A stretch of DNA of 64,000 nt from Branchiostoma belcheri (GCF_001625305.1 NW_017803024.1:422766-486765), one strand, 5' to 3'. Numbered from the stretch's first letter, positions 55,301 through 63,990 are shown. Notes: generated by a model from the letters alone, not told the origin. Numbers and translations: made by a program.

Positions 55301-57836
55301 AGTTTGTATAAGGACTGGGAGGTAAGGCCTAAGAAAAAAAATAGTTTCAGTACTTCCTTTTTTTTAATCAGATTAAAGCGATCTCTAGTGATTTAACTTC
55401 ACTTGATATACAATACACTCAATACTCAATGTAAAACCTGCATTGGGACATAATCATTGACATATTGAGTTTGATAGTAAACAGACAGAGTTGGCACACA
55501 CAGAACACATTTGTTTGTGTTTGTTTGTTTGTTTGTTTACTGCAGATCGTCACGGCGATGGAGGCCAGGCGTAGGTTGTCCATGTTGGAGGTGGAGGACA
55601 GTTTACCGCAGCCGACCCTGCTGGGGAAGAGCAACCTGCTGGACACCAAACATGTCTCACAGGTAACCCTGAACCCTGACCCTCAACCCCTGACCTTTAA
55701 CCCTACCCCAGCCGACCCTGCTGGGCAAGAGCAACCTGCTGGACTCCAAACATGTCTCACAGGTAACCCTGAACCCTGACCCTCAACCCCAGACCTTTAA
55801 CCCTACCCCAGCCGACCCTCCTGGGCAAGAGCGAACTGCTGGATTCCATACACGTCTCACAGGTGAACCCTGACCTCCGACCCTTAACCTTTCACCAACA
55901 AAGACACCTTACCGTAAGAGTGAACACTGACCCTTAACCCTTAACCCTTAACCCTCAAAAGCAAATGAGTAACAGTGCCTTTTGTGTCTGCCTGCAGCTT
56001 GCCCAGTTCCTCCCCCCCAGGACAGAAGGCTATGCCTGGATGCTGATCTACAGCACGTTTGAACACGGCATCAGCCTCACCACTATGTACAAGAAGATGG
56101 TCGGCGTCGACTCACCTGTGCTGCTCGTGGTGCAAGATTCTGACGACAAGGTAACTTGAAAAAAAAATGTATCATGTCTCCTGCCCGCCTGATTCTAATG
56201 GACCTATACCATTATTACGTCACAGTTTGTTTACCGCAATGAATGCCGGTCAATCGACGTTTATATTGTACAGGGGTGCGTAGCGCGGTGTGTGTTTGTG
56301 TAGAGATTTCTACATTAAAAAAAGAAAGTTTGCAATGCCATTGAAAAACATGTTACTTTTATGTACGTTGATGAAGGTTAGACATCCAGGTAATAAAATA
56401 CGCCAAAGGACAGTAACTCAAGCAACTGGATATATGATATTGGTTTGAAACGGTGTCGAAAATCATGTCCGATTGCTTGAGTAACTGTCTTTTGGTGCCC
56501 CTTTTTGTAGTAAGACGCCAAAATCAGTGTGTCCACATGAGTTAGATCTAAGCCATAGCTTGACAAGATTTTCAAGACAAGTACCTTGTAATTTACATGT
56601 ACATCAGATACAGTAGTTGAAATACGATACCTAGAGTTGAAATATGATACTGATTGACATGTATCCGTTTTCAGGTGTTTGGAGCTCTGACCTCCAGCCC
56701 AGTAAAGATCAGCGAACATTTCTACGGAACAGGAGAATCTTTTCTCTTCACCTTCTTTCAAGACTTCAAGGTAAATGCAGAGAATTTCTGTAGCCTTTTT
56801 CACCCTTCTCCGGAAGTAGTCTTGTTTACTATTTCATGCATTTTGAGGGACAAATTTTTGCTGATAGAGAAAGCTTAGCTTAAAGAAATCTTTTTCCGTA
56901 TCGTAACACACCAATTTTTGTCCGTGAAAGATTTGGATTCAGCAAAATTTTTGTCCATCAATTCCAGCAAAACTCCATCAAAATGACAGAAATACCCATT
57001 ACAACTAGGATAAATTGAGCCAAATTGATTCGCTTTGATCTGGCTTCGATTTTGCTTGGAGCCGGATCGATTTGGCTCGATCTGGACAAATTTATCCTAG
57101 TGGGAATTGGGCCTTGGACTAAAGGTCCAACTCTGTGAAACACCTGATTTTTTTTGCTTCTCCTGCAGGTGTACAAGTGGACAGGAGACAACACCTTCTT
57201 CATCAAGGGAGACAAGGACTGTCTGGCCATCGGAGGAGGAGAGTAAGTCACATCTTCATCTTTTCTTAAGATGCACCATAATGTCTTAACCTCCAACCTG
57301 CTGAAGTTGCCTTTGGCTATTATATATATACCAGGTCCAAATTTAGGGCTTGAAATACTTTTTGGGAATAGATGTAGGTGCACTGGTACACCCAACCTTA
57401 TATTAAATATCACACTCCAAATTTCATTGCACTACACCCAGTATTTCAAGCCTTGATATTGGTTATTGGATTAAATGCATGCTTGTGATTGGATAAGATG
57501 TTGCATGTGGTTGACAAGTATCATATATATGAAATAAAGACAAAGCTTTAACTTCCAACACTCTTAGACTACAGCAATGGGACTTACCCCAAATTTTCGG
57601 TTGACTCCATCAACCTTGTTCATGGAATGATTTGTAATGATTTGTACCAACACAGATGAACTTTCATGCTACATGTAAGTATCATATTTCTTTCCAGCGG
57701 CCAGTTTGGCCTGTGGTTGGACGAGATGTTGTACCATGGACGAACCCACGCCTGCACGACCTTCAACAACGACCTTCTGACCTCGCAGGAGGACTTCACC
57801 ATCAAGGGGCTGGAGGCCTGGGGCTTCGAGATGTAA
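40373..57836 (+). CDS. OXR1: OXR1/NCOA7-type oxidation resistance protein (LysM-GRAM-TLDc)
   Basis: Nineteen exons join in frame to 930 residues: 40373-40458, 46393-46437, 46722-46861, 47763-47854, 48455-48562, 49111-49221, 49348-49380, 49825-49977, 51155-51336, 51969-52149, 52478-52738, 53472-53952, 54589-54754, 55147-55321, 55546-55662, 55998-56150, 56675-56770, 57169-57242 and 57698-57836. The LysM domain is at about 122-165 ([20 protein letters not shown], then LNKLP), the GRAM-like segment at about 236-310 ([20 protein letters not shown]), an acidic disordered region at about 320-640, and the TLDc domain at about 760-930 ([55 protein letters not shown]). The family protects cells from oxidative stress, and TLDc proteins bind and regulate the V-ATPase. 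Vertebrates have OXR1 and NCOA7; this looks like the single pre-duplication type, so the symbol could be either. The first ATG is a choice; upstream frame is open. Copies of many exon edges fill the introns. Confidence 0.92.
41434..41475. repeat. Solo 42-bp palindrome
   Basis: CGGAGTGTATATAAAA and TTTTATATACACTCCG are perfect inverse arms around GACAAATAGA. It is the same unit as the arrays at 42042-42155 and 42397-42660. Confidence 0.9.
41620..42041 (+). pseudogene. Partial 18S rRNA gene with external spacer, copy 1
   Basis: TACCTGGTTGATCCTGCCAG at 41719 is the universal 18S 5' end. About 320 bases of 18S follow (AATTCTAGAGCTAATACATG, CTCTGGATAACCCAGCCGAT, CGGCGACAGATCATTCGAAT), then the sequence stops at ATCAACTTTC. 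About 100 GC-rich bases upstream look like external transcribed spacer. Deviations from conserved positions (GTCAAATGC for GTCATATGC, AATGGATCATT for AATGGCTCATT) show that it is not a working rRNA gene. Confidence 0.9.
42042..42155. repeat. Palindrome array, left part
   Basis: Units GAGTGTATATAAAAGACAAA ... TTTTATATACACTC follow directly on the truncated 18S copy. The array runs into an assembly gap. Confidence 0.85.
42156..42175. other. Assembly gap (20 N)
   Basis: Twenty N bases interrupt the palindrome array. The real length of the missing part is unknown, and the two flanking 18S copies may be collapsed or misjoined. Confidence 1.
42176..42396 (+). pseudogene. Partial 18S rRNA gene, copy 2
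   Basis: It repeats copy 1 from TCAGTTATGGTTCCTTTGAT to ATCAACTTTC with only a few differences (CACCAACC for CGCCGACC, TCTTCGCACC for TCTTAGCACC). It lacks the 18S 5' end, perhaps lost in the gap. Confidence 0.9.
42397..42660. repeat. Palindrome array, right part
   Basis: About six units of the 42-bp palindrome are joined as ...CACTCTCGGAGTG... and ...CACTCCGAGAGTG..., so neighbouring units also pair across their junctions. Every unit contains TATATAAAA on both strands. Confidence 0.9.
42745..42905. promoter_or_regulatory. Cluster of CCAAT/ATTGG words
   Basis: GATTGGATGG, GCCAATCACATGGCACC, GCCAATCACAGACCAC, ACCAATCACAGTGCACC and GATTGGCCAATCAGAAGG lie within 160 bases. They might be NF-Y-type sites, or a degenerate tandem repeat whose unit happens to contain CCAATCAC. 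Confidence 0.4.
43330..43540. mobile_element. Hairpin MITE, about 200 bp
   Basis: The left arm (ATAGCCTCCAGG, GGGGGTTTGGTGGTCTTTGG, CTGTTTTCTGATT) and right arm (AATCAGAAAATAGCACATAA, GAAGACCCCCAAAACCCCC, CTATGGAGGCTA) are imperfect inverse copies. A solo arm is at 6057-6136 in the PTCHD gene. Confidence 0.75.
43845..44335. mobile_element. Foldback element, about 490 bp
   Basis: The arms are about 240 bases each around position 44090. Left words GGCATTGTCAAGTGTTGGCG, GGCCTCCATGTGTTATG, ACATTGCAAGGTTGCCAACA and TGCAATTTTGTATATGCCAT meet inverse words on the right (ATGGCATGTACAAAATTGCA, TGTTGGCAACCTTGCAATGT, CATAACATGGAGGCC). The inner part is built of TTAGGTCCGGACTTACAAGTC-type words. No transposase is visible. 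Confidence 0.88.
46640..46721 (+). repeat. Duplicated acceptor region of OXR1 exon 3
   Basis: TACCCTCAGATTCAGAACAT and the preceding CAGAACATTTAATTTTTCTA are repeated directly (about 46647-46680 and 46684-46721). Each copy carries CCCTCAGATTCAG, the acceptor and first bases of exon 3. Confidence 0.75.
47271..47649. mobile_element. MITE with about 40-bp inverted ends
   Basis: AGGCCACACCAATTTAATTT followed by CTTGGTTAACGGATT at the left is the inverse of AATCCGTTAACCAAG followed by AAATTGGTGTGGCCT at the right. The ends are flanked by TA/TTA. The element is in OXR1 intron 3 and has no coding frame. Confidence 0.9.
48141..48349 (+). repeat. (ATTC)n microsatellite, about 52 units
   Basis: An uninterrupted ATTC tetranucleotide runs for about 209 bases in OXR1 intron 4. 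Looser ATTC/CATT repeats precede it (47905-48140). Confidence 0.98.
48655..48850 (+). repeat. Two decayed copies of the 3' edge of OXR1 exon 5 (LysM)
   Basis: GCCAGACTGAACAAACTGCC then GGCATGGTGAGTTATCTGTA (48662-48710), and ACTGGCCAAATTGCC then TTTCCTGGCATGATTAGTTT (48790-48842), repeat the exon end and donor at 48518-48575. The spacing word GTAGTGTGTGTGAT is shared too, so the duplication unit was about 130 bp. Confidence 0.85.
48893..49068 (-). mobile_element. tRNA-derived SINE, copy 3
   Basis: Minus-strand GTCGTGTGGCGCAGTCTGTA (A-box part) and B box GGTTCGAACCC are followed by the shared tail (CCTTGGGAAAGGTAC, CTTTCCTCACTTCACTCAGG). It sits just upstream of OXR1 exon 6. Confidence 0.88.
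49978..50345 (+). repeat. Minisatellite grown from the 3' edge of OXR1 exon 8
   Basis: The exon ends GTCAAGTACATCACCGCTGGCAAG|GTCAGT. The intron continues with many variants of GGCAAGGTCAGTCAATGTCA and GTCAAGTACATCACTGCTGG. At least ten copies of the AAGGTCAGT donor word are present. Confidence 0.92.
50918..51010 (+). repeat. Truncated copy of OXR1 exon 9 (5' half with acceptor)
   Basis: TTATTTAGGGCACAGTAAGT then GGGGTTCTCCTGGTGACTCC matches exon 9 positions 51148-51245 almost exactly. It breaks at GACCGGATGTG, before the second half of the exon, so it has no proper donor. Confidence 0.93.
51012..51112 (+). repeat. Telomere-like (TAGGGC)n / TTAGGG tract
   Basis: Eight units of GGGCTA are preceded by TTTAGGGTTAGGGCTG. 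Related GGTTAGGGTTAGGACTG is at 50797-50814. They lie between the two copies of exon 9. Confidence 0.85.
51355..51630 (+). repeat. Three further copies of the 3' edge of OXR1 exon 9
   Basis: AGATGGACACGGTTCTCTCC ... CATAAAAGGTAAACAAAC occurs at 51358-51439 and 51460-51539, with the donor intact, after the genuine end at 51336. A more decayed copy is at 51573-51628 (TGTACCATGATATCAGACCC). Spacers are (AAAC)n. Confidence 0.93.
52755..53160 (+). repeat. Copies of the 3' part of OXR1 exon 11
   Basis: GCAGGGATTGACGAAGAAAC ... CGGCAGACCAG recurs at 52792-52878 and GCTGGGATTGACGAAGAAAC ... GCCGACCAG at 52961-53040, each ending in a donor-like GTTAGT or GTTTGT. A fourth, weak copy is at 53098-53150 (CCCAGCAGACTCAGTCC). 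Joined as exons they would shift or stop the frame. Confidence 0.92.
53268..53312 (+). repeat. Copy of the 5' edge of OXR1 exon 12
   Basis: ACTCCCAGGTTAGGAAAAGT then GGTTTCAGCGACGCCAGC repeats the acceptor and start of exon 12 (53464-53500). AC-rich microsatellites surround it. Confidence 0.85.
53953..54588 (+). repeat. OXR1 intron 12: two copies of the exon 13 start and a 'gacccacgttgt' minisatellite
   Basis: CATCCCACAGAGCTGCTGCC then ATCCCAGCCCCAGT occurs at 54301-54335, and TGTCCCACAGAGCTGCTGCT then GTCCCAGCCCCAG at 54425-54458, before the genuine start at 54580-54612. AATGACCCACGTTGTGACC units link them. A fragment shared with 1312-1370 is at 54228-54282. Confidence 0.9.
54845..54980 (+). 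repeat. Dispersed family A copy
   Basis: CATTGTTTTTCCTGTTTTGT, CAAACAAGAAAGGTCAACAA and AGATAGCTGTCACCATAGTC mark the family in OXR1 intron 13. Confidence 0.7.
55663..55960 (+). repeat. Two copies of the 3' half of OXR1 exon 15 with donor, then CCCTTAA repeats
   Basis: AGCCGACCCTGCTGGGCAAG ... CATGTCTCACAGGTAACCCT (55709-55768) and AGCCGACCCTCCTGGGCAAG ... CACGTCTCACAGGTGAACCC (55810-55870) follow the genuine exon end at 55662. Spacers are CCCTGACCCTCAACCCC-type repeats, which grade into CCCTTAACCCTTAACCCTTA at 55930-55957. Confidence 0.93.
56375..56505. mobile_element. Family C, compact palindromic copy
   Basis: ACAGTAACTCAAGCAACTGG at the left and CGATTGCTTGAGTAACTGTC at the right are inverse copies around GAAACGGTGTCGAAAATC. 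It starts with TTAGACATCCAGGTAATAAA as in the other copies. Confidence 0.8.
57340..57460. mobile_element. Small inverted-repeat element in OXR1 intron 18
   Basis: TTAGGGCTTGAAATACT and AGTATTTCAAGCCTT are inverse ends about 100 bases apart, with GTGCACTGGTACACCCAACC inside. Related words lie at 16927-16985 and 21690-21720. Confidence 0.65.
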
Positions 57837-58290
57837 CCTGATATCCAAACACTCGTAACCTGATACACACAGGGCTTCTGTCTGTAACCTGAGAACCAAG
57901 GTGTTACCTGGTCTTATACACAATACACCCAGGTGGAACTTGATCAACACCCAGGGCCTGAGATGTAACCCGATACAGTACATGTACCTGGGGATGTAAC
58001 TTGATATGCCTGGGTCCTGAGATGTAACCCGATACAGTACATGTACCTGGGATGTAACTTGATATGCCTGGGTCCTGAGATGTAACCCGATACAGTACAC
58101 GTACCTGGGATGTAACTTGATATGCCTGGGTTCTGAGATGTAACCCGATACAGTACCTGTACCTGGGCATGTAACTTGATATGCCTGGGTCCTGAGATGT
58201 AACCCGATACAGTACCTGTACCTGGGGATGTAACCCGATATGCCTGGGCCTGAGATGTAACTTGATCCTGTACCCAGGCTGTGAGATGTA
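57837..58290 (+). repeat. Minisatellite grown from the OXR1 stop codon region
   Basis: The coding end GGCCTGGGGCTTCGAGATGTAACCTGATA is followed by about seven units of 55-60 bp with GGGTCCTGAGATGTAACCCG, ATACAGTACATGTACCTGGG and ATGTAACTTGATATGCCTGG. The repeated GAGATGTAACC word equals the last two codons plus stop. The array lies in the 3' untranslated region. Confidence 0.92.
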
Positions 58291-61238
58291 ATCTTATACT
58301 GTACTTGGAGGCTCCAAAATGTCATAGTTACTAGACAGATGTAAACTGATCTCACCTGGGGTTTTGAGATGTACATCAACCATCTCAAATATCAAACTAT
58401 ACTAATTTTTCATGATATTACAGAATCATATTAAGGATGTATGGTATTTACATTTATTTGGCTAATTATATGTATTTCGATTATCAAATATGTTTGCATT
58501 TCATAATCATGTTCAATTTATGCATCAAGCCAGTCAAATATTATTCATAAACATGCAGTTTACTCACATCTTGCTACAGTTATTTAGCAGAAAAAAAGAA
58601 GAATTTTTGAAAAATGTTTTTTGTTCTTCTCTTCACGCAAACCTAGATGACTCTTTGTTGTAAGAAAGACACTACATTAAGCCATGGCAGTATAATAATA
58701 GGAGCTGGGTTTAAAAACAGTGGGTATGTTTTCCACCAAGTTACATTTGTAACCATCCCATCCAGAGCCCCTGGTATTAATTGCTTCTTGTCTGTAAGTT
58801 TGCAGGTTTTTAGTCAGAAAGGGGTCAAAGAAAAGCCACCATATCTGTAGCAACTATGAAAATAATGCTGTTAAATGGAGTGTAGAATAAACTTTATTTT
58901 CCTATAGAATAGAATTATAATAGAAGAGAGCACGGAGGTATTTTGTCATTCCAGATAATTATTTTGCAGATAGATTGATTATAAATGGGCACTGTGCTTA
59001 CATGTATGCTTTCTATGTGAATAATCTGTTATGTAACCACTATAGTTGTATAAATCTAACTATAAATAGCACCTGTGTTATTGTATCATGAAAGGTAATA
59101 TACTTACCGTTCAAGAAAAGAATGATAACTTCAGATTTTATGTTACAGCGCCTTAAAATAGAAGCTAAACATCCTAAAGTTTTTTTTCTTTTTTTTTGCA
59201 AGTGTACATTGTAACTGAGATTTGCTGGGCTATGGCATCGGTTGTTGAATATATTTCAGACTAAGCTTTTTAAACTTGTTCTTAGTAGGACAAAAGTCGA
59301 AAACCCAGCAGAAATTTGAAGCTGTCAAACTTCTAAATGTTGGGCCCAACTTACAGTGAACATTTCTTATATCAAAGCCAGTATGTATGTCACAGTTATG
59401 ATTTAATGATAATTTCTTTTGACTCGTGAAAGGACAGATGAGTAATACTTTTTTGTTGTTTCAGGCAGTACAAAATGCAATCCCCAGGTTCTTGTGTTTT
59501 TTGACAAAAGAAGAAGAGAAAAATGTGAGATTGTAAATGATAAAATGTCACAGCCATTTCTGAAAAACATTGATACTGTAATTCTTAAAACTTTTGCAGC
59601 AGTTTTATTTGTGTGATAACGTCTAAACTGCAAACCATGACACCCCAAATATGCATTAAATGTATTACTACTGTAGTACAGAATTGTTTTGGCAAGAATT
59701 TAAAACACTGCAAAATCCCCTCTTTGCCACCATCGTTCAGAAATAAAACTGCCACAGAAGTTAATAAAATTTACAGTATGTAAAATATATACTTGTGGCC
59801 TAAACTATGCTGTGATAGCTTAGCCTACTGAAGACTTAGCTGTATAGGCTGGGCATACAGTAGGCCTACTGGCTGTTGTAACTGTTGACTAGTCTGGAGT
59901 CTGTTGGTTATACACATTGTGCATCCTGTCAATAGGTACCATTTTCAGATACAAGTTCCCGGGAGTTTTCGACCTCCCGAAAGCTTGGTGTATCTGATGA
60001 CTTGTAGCTGGGAGTATTTCCCTGTGGATCCATGTATGTACAGTACGGACTAAAATAGAGTGTACAATGTACAATGTTACTGTACTACAAGCCAGCACAA
60101 GAGTGTAGAACTACTGTTACATGATGGTTAAAATGTGTTCGCTGGCGAGTAAGAAAAAAAAGTGTCTGGATGAAAAAAGTCCAGATCTAGATGATTGTGG
60201 GTGTTCATACATGTACAGAGTCAAAGTGACCATATTCGTATAGCCTCCACTGCAGGCTTGTTGGGGCCTAGTTTTGGGCCTTGTTTCCAGGCTACCTTTT
60301 TGGTGACCTGACACTAACCTTGTAAGGTCTTGTGTTAGATTTTTGGCTACAACTCTGTAGTGGAGCCATTGGCAAAGTAATCAAGTTGTGTGATATAAAA
60401 GTGTTATAATTCTGAAGTTGTGCAATGCATTCCCTTAGAAATATGTTCGTGACTTTAAATTGCACAACGTACACAAAGACTGTCGCTTTCTTTTCCGCAG
60501 CAAACGGACAAGTCTCGAGTCTAGTGTTGCAAAGTGTTACCCTTGATTAATCCGACAAAGTTTCAGAAAACGGTGTCCAAAAAACTTGCCTGGAAATGTC
60601 CAGGCCCGAAATTTCCTTGCTGCCCTAAAACTTGCAGTGCAGGAAAAAAACTCGTACTTAAAAAATACATCTACTGGCCATGTTGGAAGATATTGTAGGT
60701 ATACAGTGTAGATAGATAGATGTAAAATAATAAAGACAAAGGTTATTATTATTCTCTAAGGTCCCTGTGGGCTGAGTGTCTGCCTTGTGGCATGTAAAGT
60801 TGCTGTCTGGTCCGGTAGGTGGTGACTGGTGAAGTTTAGATCGTGCTCAATAAAAGGTGACACTTTGTACTGATGTGTGATGTGTTCATTTTTTTGGGGG
60901 GTGGAAGGGGGGATGTCTTTGGCACTCGTAACGAAAGATGCAATACTGATAAAGAAAATGAGTACACACAAGATCACACCCCCTCTGTGGAATAGAGACC
61001 CACACTGGATATTGCTATCCATATTCCTACACCCATGATTTTCACTTTACCCCCAAAAATACTGTCTACACGATCTCGATCAGTCCATTTTCTTGTATAT
61101 CAATTCATAATCTGTTTACTCATTGAAGAATATGGCAAACAAATGACACACATTTCTATACAGAATTGACAAGATGTTTTTAATATATTACTGAAAATTT
61201 CCCTGGCCTTTACTAAAAACAAACTCCGGTAGGAGACA
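58291..61238. other. Tail-to-tail spacer: OXR1 3' region and SRRD 3' flank
   Basis: This is AT-rich DNA with no gene. Possible polyadenylation signals on plus are AATAAA at 58886-58891 and 60729-60734; a long OXR1 3' untranslated region, as in vertebrates, is plausible. No clear repeat family was recognised. Confidence 0.5.
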
Positions 61239-63990
61239 TCATGACTTGTCACAGTTGGTAATTATCTCTTCCTGCCAGTCAAGGTCATAGACGGGTTCCG
61301 TAGTCTGTTGCCATAGTGATGGTGGAATGTCAGACGCGGGAAACACGTGGAGGGACAAGTCGTTGAAGATGTCCTGAAAGTGAAAGTTGTTCGGCAGGGG
61401 GAACTCCTTGGTGTGGTCTAAGATCTGGCACCTGACGTTAAGGAGTACTCTTTTGCGATCTGAAAGTAAAACTAGGAAGATTTTCAAAGCAAATGCATAA
61501 TGTTGACCTTCGCATATGGTCTGCTCTGTTAGTTCTTACTCAAATACATTCATTCAAACACATATATGCTGACACAAAGTGACAGGAGTCTAAATCCCTC
61601 CTGCTATAAAATTGCAACATGATGTACATGTAATCCAACACCAGTTACTAGTTAACAAATCAGATCATTGGCCAGGTCAGAGGTTAGTATTTGGAGAAGA
61701 AGATGAAGAGGAAACTGAGCAAAAACCACTGCATTAGCAAAATCACCCCATTTTTTTATGAAAAAAAAAAAGACTTAAAATATCACTTATGTATCAGTAT
61801 ATGAGAAACCATGAGTAGGATACACTGTGTATGTAGAATGCAGCTTTCTCCAACTCCTGGCTTGGACACCTGGAAGCAAAAAATGGCACAACAATTCAAG
61901 AACATACATGTATATATAAACATTGGAGAGACTGTTCCCAAAGTTAAGTATATCAAAGAATGTTCAGACCTTAGAACAAGTAGTGTAAGTTGATACATAT
62001 ATTGTCTTGCATGCAGGTTAATTTTGTTGTATCTGTCTGTCTGTCTACATGTAGTTTTGCTGTACTTTTGTTGTGTCAATGAAGTTCTCATGTAACACTG
62101 GCTAACCTGAGTGCCATGTTGGACAGACTGTTCCCCAGAATAACCAGGTTACGGAGCTGTTGTCCCCAGTTTGCCCACAAACTTGCTGTACTTACCTGAG
62201 TGCCATGTTGGACAGACTGTTCCCCAGTATAACCACGTTATGCAGCTGTTGTCCCCAGTTTGCCCACAGCAGGTTGTTGTACAGAGGCTTCCCACAGTGG
62301 GGCATGTAGAAAAGGGTTCTGCTGTCTACCTGTCTCTTTCCTTCCTGCAAAACACAACGTTTTTGTTTCTATGTCAGCTCTCAATCAGCATTAGCACCCA
62401 GACTGCCTAGACCAGATGCTGTCAGAGTTTTGTACACAGCACTTTGACAGAATGTCTCATATAAGGTCGTATTCGCACATATAAGGTTAAACTCCCGTCT
62501 GTAGTTTCTAAATGTTACGTCTGAAAAAATATTGTCTGCAACAGGCAAAATTCTAATGCAAAGTTGACCAAAAATCCAACGAAAACCGTGAAAAAATGGG
62601 GGTTTTGCGTAGGCGCAGTACGTTCTGCCGATGTGCTACAAAATGTATATTATTATAATATCATTAATAATCATTATTACCTCGTTCTCCAGGATAAGTT
62701 GACATCCCAGTTTTTGTAGCAGCAGTTTTTCACAGGATGAAAAGACTGGATCATAGACATGGCAGGAACTGGGAACCTGTGGACAAGGTGGGAAATTACA
62801 TTGTATTCTGCACTGTATAGCTGGTATAGCTGTCATACATGTAGGAAAAAAAAAATCAACATCAACATCTACTTAAATATTTATCAGGCACATGTCACGG
62901 CTTTTGCGTCTGGAAAAGTCCCATGAATGACATTTTTGGTACAGTGCTGGGAAGGAAAGTTAATTTTGAGGCCTGCTATGAGTATGACTTTCGAGTTGAA
63001 TTAGAAACCAACTACAGTATTCTATTTTTGGTAACATCTGATAAACATCTCTGTCTGTCCGTCCATCCATCCTACAATACTCACATCTAGCACATCTCTG
63101 AGTAGCAATAGGAACGCCAGCTGGTATCTTGCTGTCACACAACAGGAGAATCTGCCCAGCCCATAACAGACAACAGCTTCAAATTCAGTCTGCAGATCGT
63201 CTGCTAGTGTTCCACAGTCACTGCAGTACTGATGACAGGTGCTAGGGGTCCTTCTTAGTCCATTACACTGACAGCTGGTGCTAGGGCTGCCCTGTGTGTC
63301 AGGAACACAGAGTTTTTCCCAGTCTCCACTTTTTACATGTCTGAAAATTTCTGTAGAAAAAAAGATTATTTTGCATTGTGTTGTGTGCAGAAATGCAATG
63401 ATAGAAGAACTTGAATTGAACATTCTTGGTTGAAGTTATAATAAAATTATAAGAAATTCTATATAACTTACCTTGTACTGTAGAAAAGAACTCTGAACAT
63501 CTCAACTCCTCTCTGTAAAAACAGACACATTTACAGTTACAAACTCTTTCATACTAGTTAGTAGAAGAAGCCACATGACAAGTCTCACTGGGTCAGTCTA
63601 CTGAGGAAGACCAGACCAGTAGAGTGACTGGTCGAAAGCTCTAGGTTTGCGTTGGATCAAAAGTTTTAACTTTAAAGACAAACTCTTTCATACGAAAGTG
63701 CAAAGTACGATTTATTCGAGTTTCAAATAACGTTGTTGTTGAGACCGTTTCAAATAACAGTTTGTTTGCAAACACAAGGTGGTAAACACAACATACATCA
63801 CTTACTTGGCAGCTAGTATCTTGGTTTCCAGCTTGTTCAGGTCTATGTTATCATCTTCTCCGTTCTCCTGTGAGTGTCCTAGGTACCCTGTCGTCTGTTT
63901 ATGCCGATTTTCCCGCCGTTTTCTTCTTTTTTTGGACGATACAAGTTGAAAACCGTCAGCAACGTCCTGAAAGCTGCCGGGCGCAGCCAT
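61239..63990 (-). CDS. SRRD: SRR1-like protein
   Basis: Seven exons join in frame to 333 residues (human 339): 63806-63990, 63472-63512, 63085-63350, 62681-62776, 62196-62344, 61826-61869 and 61239-61459. The start lies in CCAAGATGGCTGCG. The basic N-terminus (SSKKRRKRRENRHK) resembles that of animal SRRD proteins. The SRR1 domain covers about residues 130-300, with VVCYGLGRFSCCVTARYQLA, HVYDPVFSSCEKLLLQKLGC, TLFYMPHCGKPLYNNLLWAN, NVVILGNSLSNMAL and DIFNDLSLHVFP. The family is named after Arabidopsis SRR1, which acts in light and clock signalling; the animal homologue has been tied to heme and circadian regulation, and its biochemical activity is unknown. The 44-nt sixth exon is needed to keep the frame and has a weak donor (GTGTAT), so that junction is less certain. 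The gene begins 10 bases from the window edge. Confidence 0.88.
61570..61730 (-). repeat. Dispersed family A copy (inverted, long)
   Basis: GTGACAGGAGTCTAAATCCC, TCCTGCTATAAAATTGCAAC, ATCCAACACCAGTTACTAGT and GAAGAGGAAACTGAGCAAAA match the copy at 34560-34735 closely. It lies in SRRD intron 6. Confidence 0.85.
62103..62186 (-). repeat. Copy of the 3' edge of SRRD exon 5 with donor
   Basis: Plus-strand ACCTGAGTGCCATGTTGGAC then AGACTGTTCCCCAG...AGCTGTTGTCCCCAGTTTGC at 62105-62179 repeats the exon end at 62194-62268 with few differences. It lies directly downstream of the genuine donor. Confidence 0.92.

Noticed and set aside
57669..58388. 239-codon minus-strand frame
   Set aside because: It runs over the 3' minisatellite and the antisense of OXR1 exon 19. 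The repeat period keeps the frame open by chance.
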